A stretch of DNA of 64,000 nt from Nocardia camponoti (lineage in GTDB: Bacteria; Actinomycetota; Actinomycetes; Mycobacteriales; Mycobacteriaceae), in assembly GCF_014646135.1 (NCBI RefSeq), contig NZ_BMMW01000001.1, forward strand, positions 1,712,072-1,776,071, read 5' to 3'. Below the pieces are notes generated by a model that worked only from the letters and a program-made list of their open reading frames with translations, had not been told where the DNA came from and made no database searches. Both the position numbers and the translations under genes were made by a program. Position 1 is the first letter of the stretch, and each line of letters opens with the position of its first letter. Positions 36,574-46,141 of this stretch are shown piece after piece.

Positions 36574-39500
36574 TCGTCGGTCACCTGGCGACCGGTGTCC
36601 TGAACTGGGCAACTGTTGGCCACCTTGCAGTGGCGGCAGCCGTCGTTGCGCATGGCGAGGTAGCTGGGGCCCTTGGTCGCGTTCGCGGCGTCATGGATGG
36701 TGTCGCGCCACTCTTCGACGGTGTCGTCGTCGAACGGTTCTTGCGCGCGTTCGGTTGCCGCGCCCGTTTTCTTCACGGCCTTCGCGACGTAAAGCAGGCG
36801 CGCGCCGCCCGGTTGCGCTGGGGTTTCCTCGATCGCGCCGGCTGCCGCCGCGACCTGATAGGTGGCGAGTTGGGCGTGGTCGGCGGCGGAGTTTTCGCTG
36901 ATCGGCGTCTTGCCCGTTTTGACGTCGATGATCACGAAGCGCCCGTCTGCGTCGCGTTCGAGTCGGTCGATGCGGCCGCGAATGCGGACGGCGCGCTCGT
37001 CGTCGCCGCGCGGGGGCAGCACGCAGTCGACCGGCACCTCAACGCCCGCCTGGGTGAGTTCGCCGCGCGTGTTGCGCACCCAGGCGAGGAAGGTTTCGAG
37101 CATGGCTTCGGTGCGGCGAAGTTCTTGGCGCGAATGCCAACTCGTCGTTGGGTCGATCGACCGCCACGCCTGGTCGAGCGCCGCTTTAACCTGCGTTTCG
37201 GCGACGTCGCCCGCAAGCGCCTGGACGAGCGTGTGGACGAGGTTGCCTTTGAGGGCGTGCGGGTTGTCGCCGTCGGTGCCGCCGTTGCGTTCCAGCGCCC
37301 ACCGCAGCGGGCAGGTACGAAGGAGTTCGACCGTTGACGGGGAGAGGCCGATCGGTGCGTCATCGTCGAAAAGCTCACGGCTTGAACTGATTTCGGCGGT
37401 GCCATACCAGTCGGTGGGGTCGGTGCCGGGCACACCTGCGTCGGCGAGGCGCGCCAGTTGGTGAGCGGCGCGTTCGCGGCGTTCCGGATCGGCGTTGGGG
37501 TCGGGGTCGCAGACCACGCCGCGCAGTTCAGCGACGAGCGCGTGCATGACAAGCGCGCGGCCAGGGTCGGCGACGGCGAGCGTGGGGTTGTCGTCGGTCG
37601 CGTCGTTGTCGGGGTCGCCGAGCAGTTCGGTGAGGAAGCGCGAAGGCACCAAATCCTGGTCGCCCGTTGCGGATTCGACTGCCGTGACGAGCAGTGACCT
37701 ACGCGCTCGCGAACACGCGACGAGCAGCAGTCGACGCTCCTCGGCCAGGATCGGCGCGCTGCGACTCACCGTTGCCGACGGGTCAGCGACACCGTCGAGC
37801 AGGTCGACAAGTTCCTCCACATGTAGGAGCGTGCCGCGAGCGCGCGGGTTGGGCCAAATGCCTTCTTGCACAGCGGCAATCGCGACGACATCCCATTCGC
37901 GCCCGGCCGCCGCGTGTGCGCTCAGCAGCGAGACGGCTTCGGCGTCGGCGGTGAGTGGCCGCGATTGTTGCGGAAGTTGTTGGTGCAGAAGGTATTCGAC
38001 GAACCCTTCGATGCTGGCGCGGGGCAGTCGATCGACGTAAGCGGCTGCGGCATCGAACAATTCGACGGCGGCGTCGAGGTCGCGATCGGCTTGCATTCCG
38101 GCCGCGCCGCCGCGTCGCGATTGCTTGAACCAGCGACGTTCGAGGCCCGAACTGGTCCAGAGCGACCAGAGCACGTCTTCGAGACTTTGCCCACGTCGAT
38201 GAAGTTCGCCGGCTTTGTCGATGGCGCGCAACACTTTTCGCAGGGGCGATTGCTCGACCTCGGTGAGGCGGTCGAGGAGTTTGGGTTCGCCGATACCGAT
38301 GATGAGGTCGCGCAGGATTTCGGCCGATGACTGGTCGATGAGCGGGATCGGCGCGGGATCGGACTGCGGTTTTCCGCGCGATTGGGGTTCTTCCGGCGGG
38401 GATTGGTCGTCGATGAGGTCGATGTCGTCGGGCAGGTGTTCGATTGGATCGAAGATGCGCTCGGGGTCGGGGCGCAGGGGGTCGTCGGGGTCGTCTTCGG
38501 AGGGGAACCAGTCGATTGGATCGTCGCCAGCGGCGAGGTCATGGGGGTCGCCAGCGGAGGGGGACGAGTTGGTGCGGTCGTTGTTGTCGGCAAGGCCATG
38601 CGGGTCGCGAGCAGCGGACAGCCCGCTGGTGCGGCCGTTGTTGTCGGCAAGGCCATTCGGGTCGCCAGCGGCGGGCAACCGGTCGATGTCGTCGGCGAGA
38701 TCGTGGGGGTCGCCAGCGGAAGGCAACCCGCTGGTGCGGCCGTTGTCGTCGGCAAGGCCATGCGGGCGGCCGGTAGCCCGCAACCGGTCGGTGCCGTCGG
38801 CGAGGTCGTGCGGGTCGCGAACGGTCTGGGCGCTGACCCGGTGTGTCGTGGGCGTGACCCCGCTCGTACGGGTGTCCTCACCCCAAAGGGTGAACTGGTC
38901 GCGCTCGTCGGCGTAGGGATCGTCGTCATCATCGCGCAGCCGCTCCAGTTCCAGCACCCCGCGACGGATGCCGCGGCGCAGGCGGCGCAGTGCGATCTGG
39001 TCCGCGCCGCCGAGCGGGCCCGCGATGAGGTCCATGGCGTCGTCGGGCGAGAACATCGCGTTGATCGCGCGGCGCGAACCTGGGCGGCTCGGGTCGGCGG
39101 CCAGCAGCGCACGCAACGCGAGCAACATCCACGCAGCACCACGCCTGCGCACGAGGGGTTCGCCAACCGTGGGCCGCCGCACGGGCACACCGGCAGCGAG
39201 CAGCGCGCGACGCAGCGGCGCGAGCGACAGCGGCACCGACCGCACGATCACCGCCATCTCCGACCACGGCACCCCGTCGGTGAGATGCGCGCGCCGCAGG
39301 TGGTCGGCAATGAGCGCGGCTTCTTTAGCTTGGGTGCCGAGCACGCGCACGCGAACCGAGGCATCGACGGGCGCGTCCCCGTCTGCGGGTGCATCGCCCG
39401 CACCGCTCAGCGCTTCGCCCTTCGCCGATTCACCGTCGCCGCGCCCCGGCTCAGCGAGGCGTGGGTGCCTCGCCAACACCGCGTCGCCCGAACTCCCAGC

Positions 39501-40982
39501 GTCTTGCGTCCCCGCCCCCCGCACCGGCGCACCTTCGTCGCCTAGACCTCCCAGTGCCTGGACTGCGGGGCTGTTGTCGGCATCGCGCGGTGCATCGGCG
39601 TAGCCGGAATCCGACGTCAGCCCGTCGACTCCCCCAGCGGCCCCGAGAACTCCCGTTGGCGCACCTTCGTCGCCCCGGTTTCCGGCATTCCGGTGCCAGT
39701 CCTCAACGGCGCGCGATCCGTCGCCGTCCCCCGGCTCATCAGCTTCCGCACCCTCGCTGATAGCTAACGAGTCACTAATGGCTAGGTCGAAGAGCCCACC
39801 CAACGAATCCTCGTGCCGCTCAGCAACTTCCGCCAGATCCTCAACATCGACCAACTCCGGCCCCGGCAGCACCCGGTGCGGGAACGCGCCGGGCAACCGC
39901 GCCGCGATGCGTGCCGACGCCACCTGGATCGGGCCAGCGCTGCGATGGTTGCGGCGCAACACAATTCGTCGCTTGCGCACCGTCGCCAGCTCCGTCAAAA
40001 AGCGCGCGTCCGCTCCACGGAACGTGAAGACGCCCTGGTCCGGGTCGCCCGCGACCACCGTGCTCGCGCTTCCGCTGCCGATCGCGCGCACTAACATCGC
40101 GGCCTGCGGGTCGAGGTGTTGGGCGTCGTCGACGTACAGGTAGCGAATCCGTTCCCGTTCTCCTGCAAGGAGATTGCGGTCGGCCGCCAATGCGTCGAGG
40201 GCGGCGCCGACGAGTTCCGCCGCGTCCAACGCGGGCGCGGTGGCCTCGGGCGTCGTCACGCCAACCGACCAGCGCAACATTTGCGCCTGCTCGTAGCGCT
40301 CGAAGAAGCGACCCGCCGCGATCCACGCGTCGTTGTCGTGTTCGCGACCTAGCGCGATCAGGTCTTCGGGACCGCGACCACGCTCGGTGGCCCGCAACAG
40401 CAGATCGCGCAGTTGCGTCACGAAGCCGCTCAGTTCCAGCGCGGGCACCAACCGCGGCGGCCACAGCCGGGTCGCGCCGCCGCGAATGTCTTCGACGTCG
40501 CCGCGCAGCATCTCGCGCAACACCGCGTCCTGCTCGGCACCGGTGAGCAGTCGAGGCGGCGGGTTGCCGTGCAGGTCGGCGTGACGGCGCAGCACCGAGA
40601 ACGCGTAGGAGTGCAACGTGCGGACGATCGGCTCGCGACTCGCCCCCGGCACCCCACCGAACCCAAGCTCGCCGGGGCCGCCTTCGAGCGCGGTGGTGAT
40701 CGCGGTGCGCAGCCCGATGGCCGCCTGCTTGGTATTGGTGAGCACGAGCATCGACTCGGCCGGTTCGCCCGCGGCGATCCGTGCGGCAACCAGGTCGACG
40801 ATCAACGCCGTCTTCCCCGTGCCCGGGCCGCCGAGCACCTGCCACGGCAGCCACCCAGGGCGCGGCGGCGCGGGTTGCGCCTGTTCGGCGAAGAGGGCAC
40901 GGATCGGCGCGCCCCAAGCTCGCGGCCGGGGCGCTCGTTGGCTCCGGCGCACGAGTCGCACTGAGCTATCCGATCGCACCAC
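36570..40982 (-). CDS. adnA: AdnA helicase-nuclease subunit, enlarged
   Basis: About 1470 residues, against roughly 1050 for mycobacterial AdnA (Rv3202c). Motif I is QVLGGPGTGKTALIVDLV; motif II is the divergent YLYVDDAQHLDPQ; motif III is TVVAGDPDQGVFTFRGADA; then VLRRNHRSAGPI, LLSAHAAAGREWDVVAIA and RRLLLVACSRARRSLL. The C-terminal nuclease has GNLVHTLVQALAG, RIRGRIDRLERD and FVIIDVKTGKTP, flanked by cysteines (TCPLRWALERN; CRHCKVANSCPV) that should hold a 4Fe-4S cluster. Two low-complexity insertions (39370-39775 and 38340-38870) enlarge it. GTG 40982 is my start; GTG 40979 or 41006 is possible. It is divergent from lipV. Confidence 0.93.
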   Translation of the reverse strand: MVRSDSSVRLVRRSQRAPRPRAWGAPIRALFAEQAQPAPPRPGWLPWQVLGGPGTGKTALIVDLVAARIAAGEPAESMLVLTNTKQAAIGLRTAITTALEGGPGELGFGGVPGASREPIVRTLHSYAFSVLRRHADLHGNPPPRLLTGAEQDAVLREMLRGDVEDIRGGATRLWPPRLVPALELSGFVTQLRDLLLRATERGRGPEDLIALGREHDNDAWIAAGRFFERYEQAQMLRWSVGVTTPEATAPALDAAELVGAALDALAADRNLLAGERERIRYLYVDDAQHLDPQAAMLVRAIGSGSASTVVAGDPDQGVFTFRGADARFLTELATVRKRRIVLRRNHRSAGPIQVASARIAARLPGAFPHRVLPGPELVDVEDLAEVAERHEDSLGGLFDLAISDSLAISEGAEADEPGDGDGSRAVEDWHRNAGNRGDEGAPTGVLGAAGGVDGLTSDSGYADAPRDADNSPAVQALGGLGDEGAPVRGAGTQDAGSSGDAVLARHPRLAEPGRGDGESAKGEALSGAGDAPADGDAPVDASVRVRVLGTQAKEAALIADHLRRAHLTDGVPWSEMAVIVRSVPLSLAPLRRALLAAGVPVRRPTVGEPLVRRRGAAWMLLALRALLAADPSRPGSRRAINAMFSPDDAMDLIAGPLGGADQIALRRLRRGIRRGVLELERLRDDDDDPYADERDQFTLWGEDTRTSGVTPTTHRVSAQTVRDPHDLADGTDRLRATGRPHGLADDNGRTSGLPSAGDPHDLADDIDRLPAAGDPNGLADNNGRTSGLSAARDPHGLADNNDRTNSSPSAGDPHDLAAGDDPIDWFPSEDDPDDPLRPDPERIFDPIEHLPDDIDLIDDQSPPEEPQSRGKPQSDPAPIPLIDQSSAEILRDLIIGIGEPKLLDRLTEVEQSPLRKVLRAIDKAGELHRRGQSLEDVLWSLWTSSGLERRWFKQSRRGGAAGMQADRDLDAAVELFDAAAAYVDRLPRASIEGFVEYLLHQQLPQQSRPLTADAEAVSLLSAHAAAGREWDVVAIAAVQEGIWPNPRARGTLLHVEELVDLLDGVADPSATVSRSAPILAEERRLLLVACSRARRSLLVTAVESATGDQDLVPSRFLTELLGDPDNDATDDNPTLAVADPGRALVMHALVAELRGVVCDPDPNADPERRERAAHQLARLADAGVPGTDPTDWYGTAEISSSRELFDDDAPIGLSPSTVELLRTCPLRWALERNGGTDGDNPHALKGNLVHTLVQALAGDVAETQVKAALDQAWRSIDPTTSWHSRQELRRTEAMLETFLAWVRNTRGELTQAGVEVPVDCVLPPRGDDERAVRIRGRIDRLERDADGRFVIIDVKTGKTPISENSAADHAQLATYQVAAAAGAIEETPAQPGGARLLYVAKAVKKTGAATERAQEPFDDDTVEEWRDTIHDAANATKGPSYLAMRNDGCRHCKVANSCPVQDTGRQVTDE
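38532..38815 (-). repeat. Tandem repeats of 57/48 bp in adnA
   Basis: Units begin at 38532, 38589, 38646, 38694, 38751 and 38799, with spacing 57, 57, 48, 57 and 48 bp. They encode 19- and 16-residue repeats such as DPHGLADNNGRTSGLPSAG and DPHDLADDIDRLPAAG. All spacings are multiples of three, and the frame is kept. They lie in an acidic insertion in the 2B-like region of AdnA. Confidence 0.88.
39370..39775 (-). repeat. Gly/Ala/Asp-rich insertion in adnA
   Basis: Encodes about 135 low-complexity residues (GAEADEPGDGDGSRAVEDWH and onward) between the VEDLAEVAERHEDSLGGLF segment and VRVLGTQAKEAALIADHL. Short recurring pieces such as GDEGAPTGV and GDEGAPVRG indicate internal duplication. Confidence 0.7.
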
Positions 40983-41054
40983 GGGCGCTATTTCAACAGA
41001 CCCCACCGACAACAATGCGGCACCGGGGTGCGCGCACGCCCGCGACCGGCGACA

Positions 41055-41846
41055 ATGGAGGTCGTGTCCGCGCTGAATGTCGCACGTTTCGGTCCTGCCG
41101 ACGGCCCTGTTGTCCTCGCGTTGCATGGGCTCACCGGCCACGGCAACCGCTGGGAAAACCTCGCTGAAGATCATCTGCCCCAGGCCCGGGTGATCGCGCC
41201 TGACCTGCGCGGACACGGTCGTTCCACGTCGCTGCCGCCGTGGGATTTCGAGACGATCGTCCAAGACCTTGTCGAACTGCTCGCCGAGGAAACGACAGGC
41301 CCGGTGGTTGTCGTTGGTCACTCGTTCGGCGGCGCGGTCGGGCTGCATCTCGCCGCGCGACACCCGGAGTTAGTGCGCGGCCTCGTCCTGCTCGACCCGG
41401 CGATCGCGCTCGACCCGAAGTTCCTTGACGACATCGCGACGTCGACGATCACCGACGCCGACTACACCGATATCGCCGAAGCGCGGTCGGATAAGCAGGC
41501 GTCCGGTTGGTCGGCCGAGGAGGTCGACCCGGCACTGCTCGAACGCGAACTCGCCGAACATCTGATCCCGACGCGCGACGGCCGAGTGGGCTGGCGCGTG
41601 TCGGTGCCCGCGCTGGTCTCGTACTGGGGTCAGCTAGCGCGCCCGTTCGTCCTTCCCCCGACCGACCTCCCGACGGTCCTGGTCCAGGCAAGCAAGGTGC
41701 ACCCGCCGTTCGTGACGCCGGAGTTCCGTCAAGCACTCGAAGACCACATGGGCGACAACATCACGACCCACGACTTCGACAGCGGCCACATGGTCACCCA
41801 CGCCCGCCCAGCCGAAACCGCCGCCCTCATCGCACCCCTGCTGTGA
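41055..41846 (+). CDS. lipV: Alpha/beta hydrolase (LipV-like)
   Basis: A 263-residue hydrolase corresponding by position to Rv3203. The fold markers are LALHGLTGHGNRWENL (oxyanion loop), VIAPDLRGHGRST, the nucleophile elbow VVVGHSFGGAVGLHLA with Ser, and the late Asp/His region FDSGHMVTHARPAE with the catalytic His. The substrate is unknown; carboxylesterase or lipase activity is the family expectation. There is no signal peptide. ATG 41055 is my choice; GTG 41064 directly follows GGAGGT. It is divergent from adnA with about 70 bp between, and 63 bp upstream of the alkyltransferase-like gene. Confidence 0.88.
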   Translation: MEVVSALNVARFGPADGPVVLALHGLTGHGNRWENLAEDHLPQARVIAPDLRGHGRSTSLPPWDFETIVQDLVELLAEETTGPVVVVGHSFGGAVGLHLAARHPELVRGLVLLDPAIALDPKFLDDIATSTITDADYTDIAEARSDKQASGWSAEEVDPALLERELAEHLIPTRDGRVGWRVSVPALVSYWGQLARPFVLPPTDLPTVLVQASKVHPPFVTPEFRQALEDHMGDNITTHDFDSGHMVTHARPAETAALIAPLL

Positions 41847-41909
41847 CGGCAACAGCCGGTCCACGAGCAGCGTGGCCCAGCAGTCGCCGCGCACCCTTAC
41901 GCTGACTTG

Positions 41910-42209
41910 GTGGCCGCAACAACGCCCGAGCAAATCGACCAAGTCCGCGCCATCGTCGCCGCGATCCCACCCGGCAAGGTCACCACCTACGGCGACATCG
42001 CCGAAGCCGTCGGCCTCGCCACCCCACGCACCGTCGGCTGGATCATGCGCACCGATACCGCCGACCTCCCCTGGCACCGCGTCATCAGCGCGAGCGGCCG
42101 CCCGAGTGCCCCGCGCGCCGAACTCCAACTGCGCCTGCTGAAAGCGGAAGGCGCGCCGATCATCGACGGTCGCGTCGTAATGCGAACGGCGCGAACACAA
42201 CTGGGGTAA
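41910..42209 (+). CDS. Alkyltransferase-like protein (ATL, MGMT family)
   Basis: A 99-residue protein corresponding by position to Rv3204. It has the DNA-binding helix-turn-helix of O6-alkylguanine alkyltransferases (IPPGKVTTYGDIAEAVGL, PRTVGWIMR), but the active site reads LPWHRVI: the acceptor Cys of PCHRV is replaced by Trp. Such ATL proteins bind O6-alkylguanine, flip it out and flag it for nucleotide excision repair without removing the alkyl group. The start is GTG 41910, with TTG 41907 just upstream. It follows lipV on the same strand. Confidence 0.92.
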   Translation: MAATTPEQIDQVRAIVAAIPPGKVTTYGDIAEAVGLATPRTVGWIMRTDTADLPWHRVISASGRPSAPRAELQLRLLKAEGAPIIDGRVVMRTARTQLG

Positions 42210-42260
42210 CTACCTCGCCTAGCCGCGCCCTAACCGCCGAGCACTCCCCCGCCCGCTAGC

Positions 42261-44027
42261 ATGGCCCGCGTGTCATCTACCCCCGCGAACACCCCATCGA
42301 CCAGCGCGAACGCCATCATCCTTGCTGGTGGGCGCGCGACCAGGATGGGTGGGATCGACAAGCCCGGATTGGAGATCGGCGGTCGGTCGATGCTCGATAC
42401 CGCGCTCGCGGCGGTCGCGGGATGTGCGGACATCGTTGTCGTCGGACCGCAACGGGACAACCTCAAGCCGACCATCAAACAGGTACGCGAAACCCCGGCA
42501 GGCGCGGGACCGGTCGCGGCAATTGGTGCCGCCCTTGACCTTTCCGGCTCCGCCCCCTGGGTGATCGTCCTCGGCGCTGACATGCCGTTCCTCACGCCAT
42601 CCGCCATCGACGCATTACTCAGCGCCGCAACACAATCCAACACCGAAACGTTCGCCATCGACGCCGACGGTCGCCCGCAATACCTCGTCGGCGTCTGGCG
42701 CCGCGAAGTACTGAAAGACGCACTATCCCAACTGGATTCACTCGCCAACCAACCAATGAAGGCGATCGTGCCAACCAACCCAACTCTCGTCGCCGTCCCC
42801 GACATCGCCGACTGCGATACCCCCGAACAGGTCGTCGCCGCCCGTGCGGTCGCCGCCCGCTCCGCGACGAAATTCACGCTCGACGAAGCGCGCGAGGGGC
42901 TCATCGCCCGACTGACCCCACTCGAACCGCACACCGCGCCCCTTGCGCAAGCACAGGGCGGCGCGCTCGCGCAGCCCATCACCGCGGCGGGCGCACTCCC
43001 CCGCTTCGACGTGTCCGCGATGGACGGCTACGCCGTAAACGGTGACAGCCCTTGGCAATTGCGCCGCGACATCGGCTTCGCGGGTGGGGCACGTCCCGAC
43101 GGTCTGCGCTCGGGTGAAGCCGTCCGCATCGCGACGGGCGCGCACGTTCCCGACGGAACAACCGCCGTCGTCCGCGACGAATTCGCCACCATCGATGGCG
43201 ACATCCTCGCCCGCACCGAAAACACGCCCATCCGCGACGACATCCGCCGCGCTGGCGAAGACCGCAATGTTGGCGACCTTGTCGCGCAAGCGGGCACTCG
43301 CGTGACTCCCGCGCTGCGCTCGGCGGCAGCGTCGGTCGAGGTCACGCATGCCGAAGTCCGTGGCCCGTTGAAAGCGCGAATTGTCATGACCGGCGACGAG
43401 ATTCGCGCCGACGGCCCCCTCCAACTCGGCCAGACACGCGACTCGATCGGGCCCGTCCTGCCCGACTACCTCCAGTTCTACGGCGTCGAGATCGTCGACC
43501 GCGTCCACCTTCGCGACACCGCCAATGGCTTCGACGAAACCCTCAGCAACGCAACCGATGTCGACCTCGTTGTTGTCGTTGGCGCGACGGGTGGCGGTGC
43601 GGCAGACCAACTTCGGGCCGCACTGGCGCGCATCAACGCGACCAACATCGTCGAACGCCTCGCCCTCCGACCCGGCGGATCCACAGTCGTCGCCGAGACA
43701 GCAAGCAACACAACCATTTTCGGCCTGCCCGGCAACCCCTTCGCCGCCATCGCTGTCCTCGCCGCGTTGACCCCGTCGATCGTCGCCGCGCGCACCGCGA
43801 GCCCGCCCCCACGCCGCATCGTCGGTCCGCTGCACAACGCGGCCGAGGTCGCGACCAACGCGACGCGCATCACCGCCGCCCGCTACGCCCCCGACGGCGG
43901 CTTCCTCGGCGACCCCCACCTGCGCACCGCCCACCTAGCCGGACTCATCGACCGCGACGGCCTCGTCGTCGTCCGCCCCGACACACCCGACGGCGGCACG
44001 GTCGAATTCCTGCCACTGCCCCGGTGA
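42261..44027 (+). CDS. MobA-MoeA fusion, molybdenum cofactor biosynthesis
   Basis: A 588-residue fusion. Residues 15-205 are a MobA-type guanylyltransferase (NAIILAGGRATRMGGIDKPG, ADMPFLTPSAIDALL) that attaches GMP to molybdopterin. Residues 215-588 are MoeA-like molybdopterin molybdenumtransferase (LPRFDVSAMDGYAVNG, EAVRIATGAHVPDGTTAVVR, RIVMTGDEIRADG, FGLPGNPFAAIAVL). The MoeA part is shorter than the usual 400 or so residues, and its domain III motif is degenerate (VVVVGATGGGAADQLRAAL). It could supply bis-MGD cofactor to the nitrate reductase at the right end of the window. The start is ATG 42261 or GTG 42270. It is monocistronic. Confidence 0.88.
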   Translation: MARVSSTPANTPSTSANAIILAGGRATRMGGIDKPGLEIGGRSMLDTALAAVAGCADIVVVGPQRDNLKPTIKQVRETPAGAGPVAAIGAALDLSGSAPWVIVLGADMPFLTPSAIDALLSAATQSNTETFAIDADGRPQYLVGVWRREVLKDALSQLDSLANQPMKAIVPTNPTLVAVPDIADCDTPEQVVAARAVAARSATKFTLDEAREGLIARLTPLEPHTAPLAQAQGGALAQPITAAGALPRFDVSAMDGYAVNGDSPWQLRRDIGFAGGARPDGLRSGEAVRIATGAHVPDGTTAVVRDEFATIDGDILARTENTPIRDDIRRAGEDRNVGDLVAQAGTRVTPALRSAAASVEVTHAEVRGPLKARIVMTGDEIRADGPLQLGQTRDSIGPVLPDYLQFYGVEIVDRVHLRDTANGFDETLSNATDVDLVVVVGATGGGAADQLRAALARINATNIVERLALRPGGSTVVAETASNTTIFGLPGNPFAAIAVLAALTPSIVAARTASPPPRRIVGPLHNAAEVATNATRITAARYAPDGGFLGDPHLRTAHLAGLIDRDGLVVVRPDTPDGGTVEFLPLPR

Positions 44028-44177
44028 CACGCCGCATTCCCGCAGCTAGCGCATCGATTTTCCCGCCACATCTACCGCCACGCCCCGCAGCTGCCTATCG
44101 TGGATCTCGCGGACCGCGATCGAGAAGTCACCAGGCGATTTTTATCCCCGGAAGCCTCTGAAAGGACCGTGTGGAGA

Positions 44178-44351
44178 ATGGCTGACAAGTCGAAGAAGAC
44201 GCCGAAGAAAATGCCCAAGCAGATGCCGCATCAGCAGCAGCATCAGCGCAAGGAGCAGGACTCCAACGCTGACATGCAGGGCATGACGCGCGAAGAAATG
44301 ATGCGCGATGGCTCCGACGACCGGCGTTCGCGCCGCCCCGGCCATAACTGA
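44178..44351 (+). CDS. Small basic Lys/Gln/Met-rich protein
   Basis: A 57-residue protein, MADKSKKTPKKMPKQMPHQQ and onward, ending RRSRRPGHN. It is strongly basic at the N-terminus, with His/Gln runs, and acidic in the middle (NADMQGMTREEMMRDGSDD). It starts at ATG 44178 after GTGGAGA. A matching bidirectional terminator 13 bases after the stop supports an independent gene. Similar short proteins are common in actinobacteria, but I know of no function. The 150 bp upstream show no feature that I can name. Confidence 0.6.
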   Translation: MADKSKKTPKKMPKQMPHQQQHQRKEQDSNADMQGMTREEMMRDGSDDRRSRRPGHN

Positions 44352-44363
44352 TCTACCCGCGTC

Positions 44364-44397
44364 GCCGAGCCGCCGGTGTGCACACCGGCGGCTCGGC
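44364..44397. terminator. Bidirectional terminator, perfect 15-bp stem
   Basis: GCCGAGCCGCCGGTG (44364-44378) pairs exactly with 44383-44397 across TGCA. It separates the small basic protein gene from the convergent ABC transporter operon. Confidence 0.88.
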
Positions 44398-44404
44398 TGT
44401 GTCC

Positions 44405-46141
44405 TTACGCTCGCGCTAACCGAGCTCCGGACGCCGAGGATTCGCCCCGCTCCCGCCCGTCGCGGCGAGCCGCCGCCGGATCGGGTACGGGTACCGCGTC
44501 GAGCAGGCGGCGGGTGTACTCCTGAGCCGGAGCGCCGAACACCGCCCCGACCGCACCGGATTCGACGATCTGGCCCTGACGCAGCACCACCACCCGGTCG
44601 GCGACCTGGTGCACCACGGCCAGATCGTGGCTGATGAACAGGCTGGCGAAGCCGTATTCGGCGCGCAGGTCGGCGAACAGTTCGAGTACCTGTGCCTGCA
44701 CGGAAACGTCGAGCGCGCTTGTCGGTTCGTCGGCGACGAGTAGTCGCGGCGCAAGGGCCAACGCCCGTGCGAGCGCGACCCGCTGACGTTGTCCGCCTGA
44801 GAGTTCCCCGGGACGCCGGTCGGCGTAGTCGCGGGGCAGGCGCACCGATTCGAGCAGCGCTTCGACCTTGGCTCTAGCCAACGCACCCGTCGCCGCCTTG
44901 TGCACGTGCAGCGGTTCGGCGATCGAGTCGGCGACGCTGCGGCGCGGGTCGAGCGAGGCGCTCACGTCCTGATGCACGAGCGCGACATTCTTGCGCAGCG
45001 CACGCAGCTCCCGCGCCGACAGCCCGGCGAGCGAAACACCTTGCAGCAGAACCGTTCCCGATGTCGCTGGCACGAGACCGAGTGCGGTTCGGCCCAACGT
45101 TGACTTGCCCGAACCGGATTCACCGACGAGTCCAAGCACTTCGCGCGGAGCGAGCGACAGCGAAACCCCTTGCAGCGCGGGGAAAGGCGCGACCCCGTTC
45201 CGCCCCCGGTAGACGACCTTCAGATCGTCAATGCGCAGGACGTCTTCGGCATCGACTTCCCCTGCCGCGCCGCCCTTTTCGGCGACAACAGCAGGCTGGC
45301 GGACCGTCACCGAGCGCAACGGTCGCTCATCGGATTCCGAAGCCGCGTCCGCGCGCTCACCCACCTCAGGCAGCCGCGGTACCGACGCGAGCAACGACTG
45401 CGTGTACTCGGCTTGCGGATGCGCGAAAAGCCCGTAGACCTCGCGTTCCTCAACCACTTCGCCCGCCCGCAGCACAACGACACGATCGGCGATTTCGGCG
45501 ACCACACCCAGGTTGTGGGTGATGAACAGGATCGCCGTGCCCCGGTCGCGCTGCAATGAACGCAGCAGCGTCAGGATTTCGGCCTGCACGGTCACGTCGA
45601 GCGCGGTCGTCGGCTCATCGGCGATCAGCAACTGCGGGTCACCCGACAACGCCAACGCGATGACCACGCGCTGCTTCTGCCCGCCCGAAAGCTGATGCGG
45701 GTACCAGTGCAGTCGCGCTTCGGGCTCCGGAATCTCAACGGCGGCAAGCAGTTCCACCGAGCGACGACGAATCGCCTCTTTGTCGCGAATGCCGTGCGCC
45801 CGCAACGCGGCAGCGAGTTGAGTACCGATCTTCTGCACCGGATTCAACGCCGTCTGCGGCTCCTGAAAAACCATCGCCGCACCGGTGCCGCGCAACTCAC
45901 GCAACGTCGACGCGTCGGCGTCAATGACCTCAACGCCACTCAACCGCACCGACCCCTCGGCACGCGCGGTTTCGGGCAGGAGGCCAAGGACCGACCGCGC
46001 CGTCAGCGACTTGCCCGACCCGGACTCACCGACAAGCGCGACCACCTCGCCGCGCGCGACGGTGACGTTCACGCGGTCAACAACCACCTGGTCACCGAAG
46101 CGCACGACCAGGTCTCGCACGTCAAGCACCACGTCGCTCAT
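44405..46141 (-). CDS. Peptide-type ABC transporter, fused double ATPase
   Basis: A 578-residue protein with two ATP-binding cassettes, equivalent to fused DppD-DppF. Cassette 1 has Walker [19 protein letters not shown], signature [17 protein letters not shown] and Walker [19 protein letters not shown]. Cassette 2 has [35 protein letters not shown] and [18 protein letters not shown]. After each cassette comes the oligopeptide/nickel family extension ([36 protein letters not shown]). It is the last gene of a four-gene operon and overlaps the upstream permease by four bases. It powers import of the ligand bound by the lipoprotein at 47936. Confidence 0.95.
   Translation of the reverse strand: MSDVVLDVRDLVVRFGDQVVVDRVNVTVARGEVVALVGESGSGKSLTARSVLGLLPETARAEGSVRLSGVEVIDADASTLRELRGTGAAMVFQEPQTALNPVQKIGTQLAAALRAHGIRDKEAIRRRSVELLAAVEIPEPEARLHWYPHQLSGGQKQRVVIALALSGDPQLLIADEPTTALDVTVQAEILTLLRSLQRDRGTAILFITHNLGVVAEIADRVVVLRAGEVVEEREVYGLFAHPQAEYTQSLLASVPRLPEVGERADAASESDERPLRSVTVRQPAVVAEKGGAAGEVDAEDVLRIDDLKVVYRGRNGVAPFPALQGVSLSLAPREVLGLVGESGSGKSTLGRTALGLVPATSGTVLLQGVSLAGLSARELRALRKNVALVHQDVSASLDPRRSVADSIAEPLHVHKAATGALARAKVEALLESVRLPRDYADRRPGELSGGQRQRVALARALALAPRLLVADEPTSALDVSVQAQVLELFADLRAEYGFASLFISHDLAVVHQVADRVVVLRQGQIVESGAVGAVFGAPAQEYTRRLLDAVPVPDPAAARRDGRERGESSASGARLARA

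Noticed and set aside
38532..38815. CRISPR-like array of regular repeats in adnA
   Set aside because: The spacing is always a multiple of three, units are not separated by unique spacers, the AdnA frame is kept and there are no cas genes. It is a coding minisatellite.
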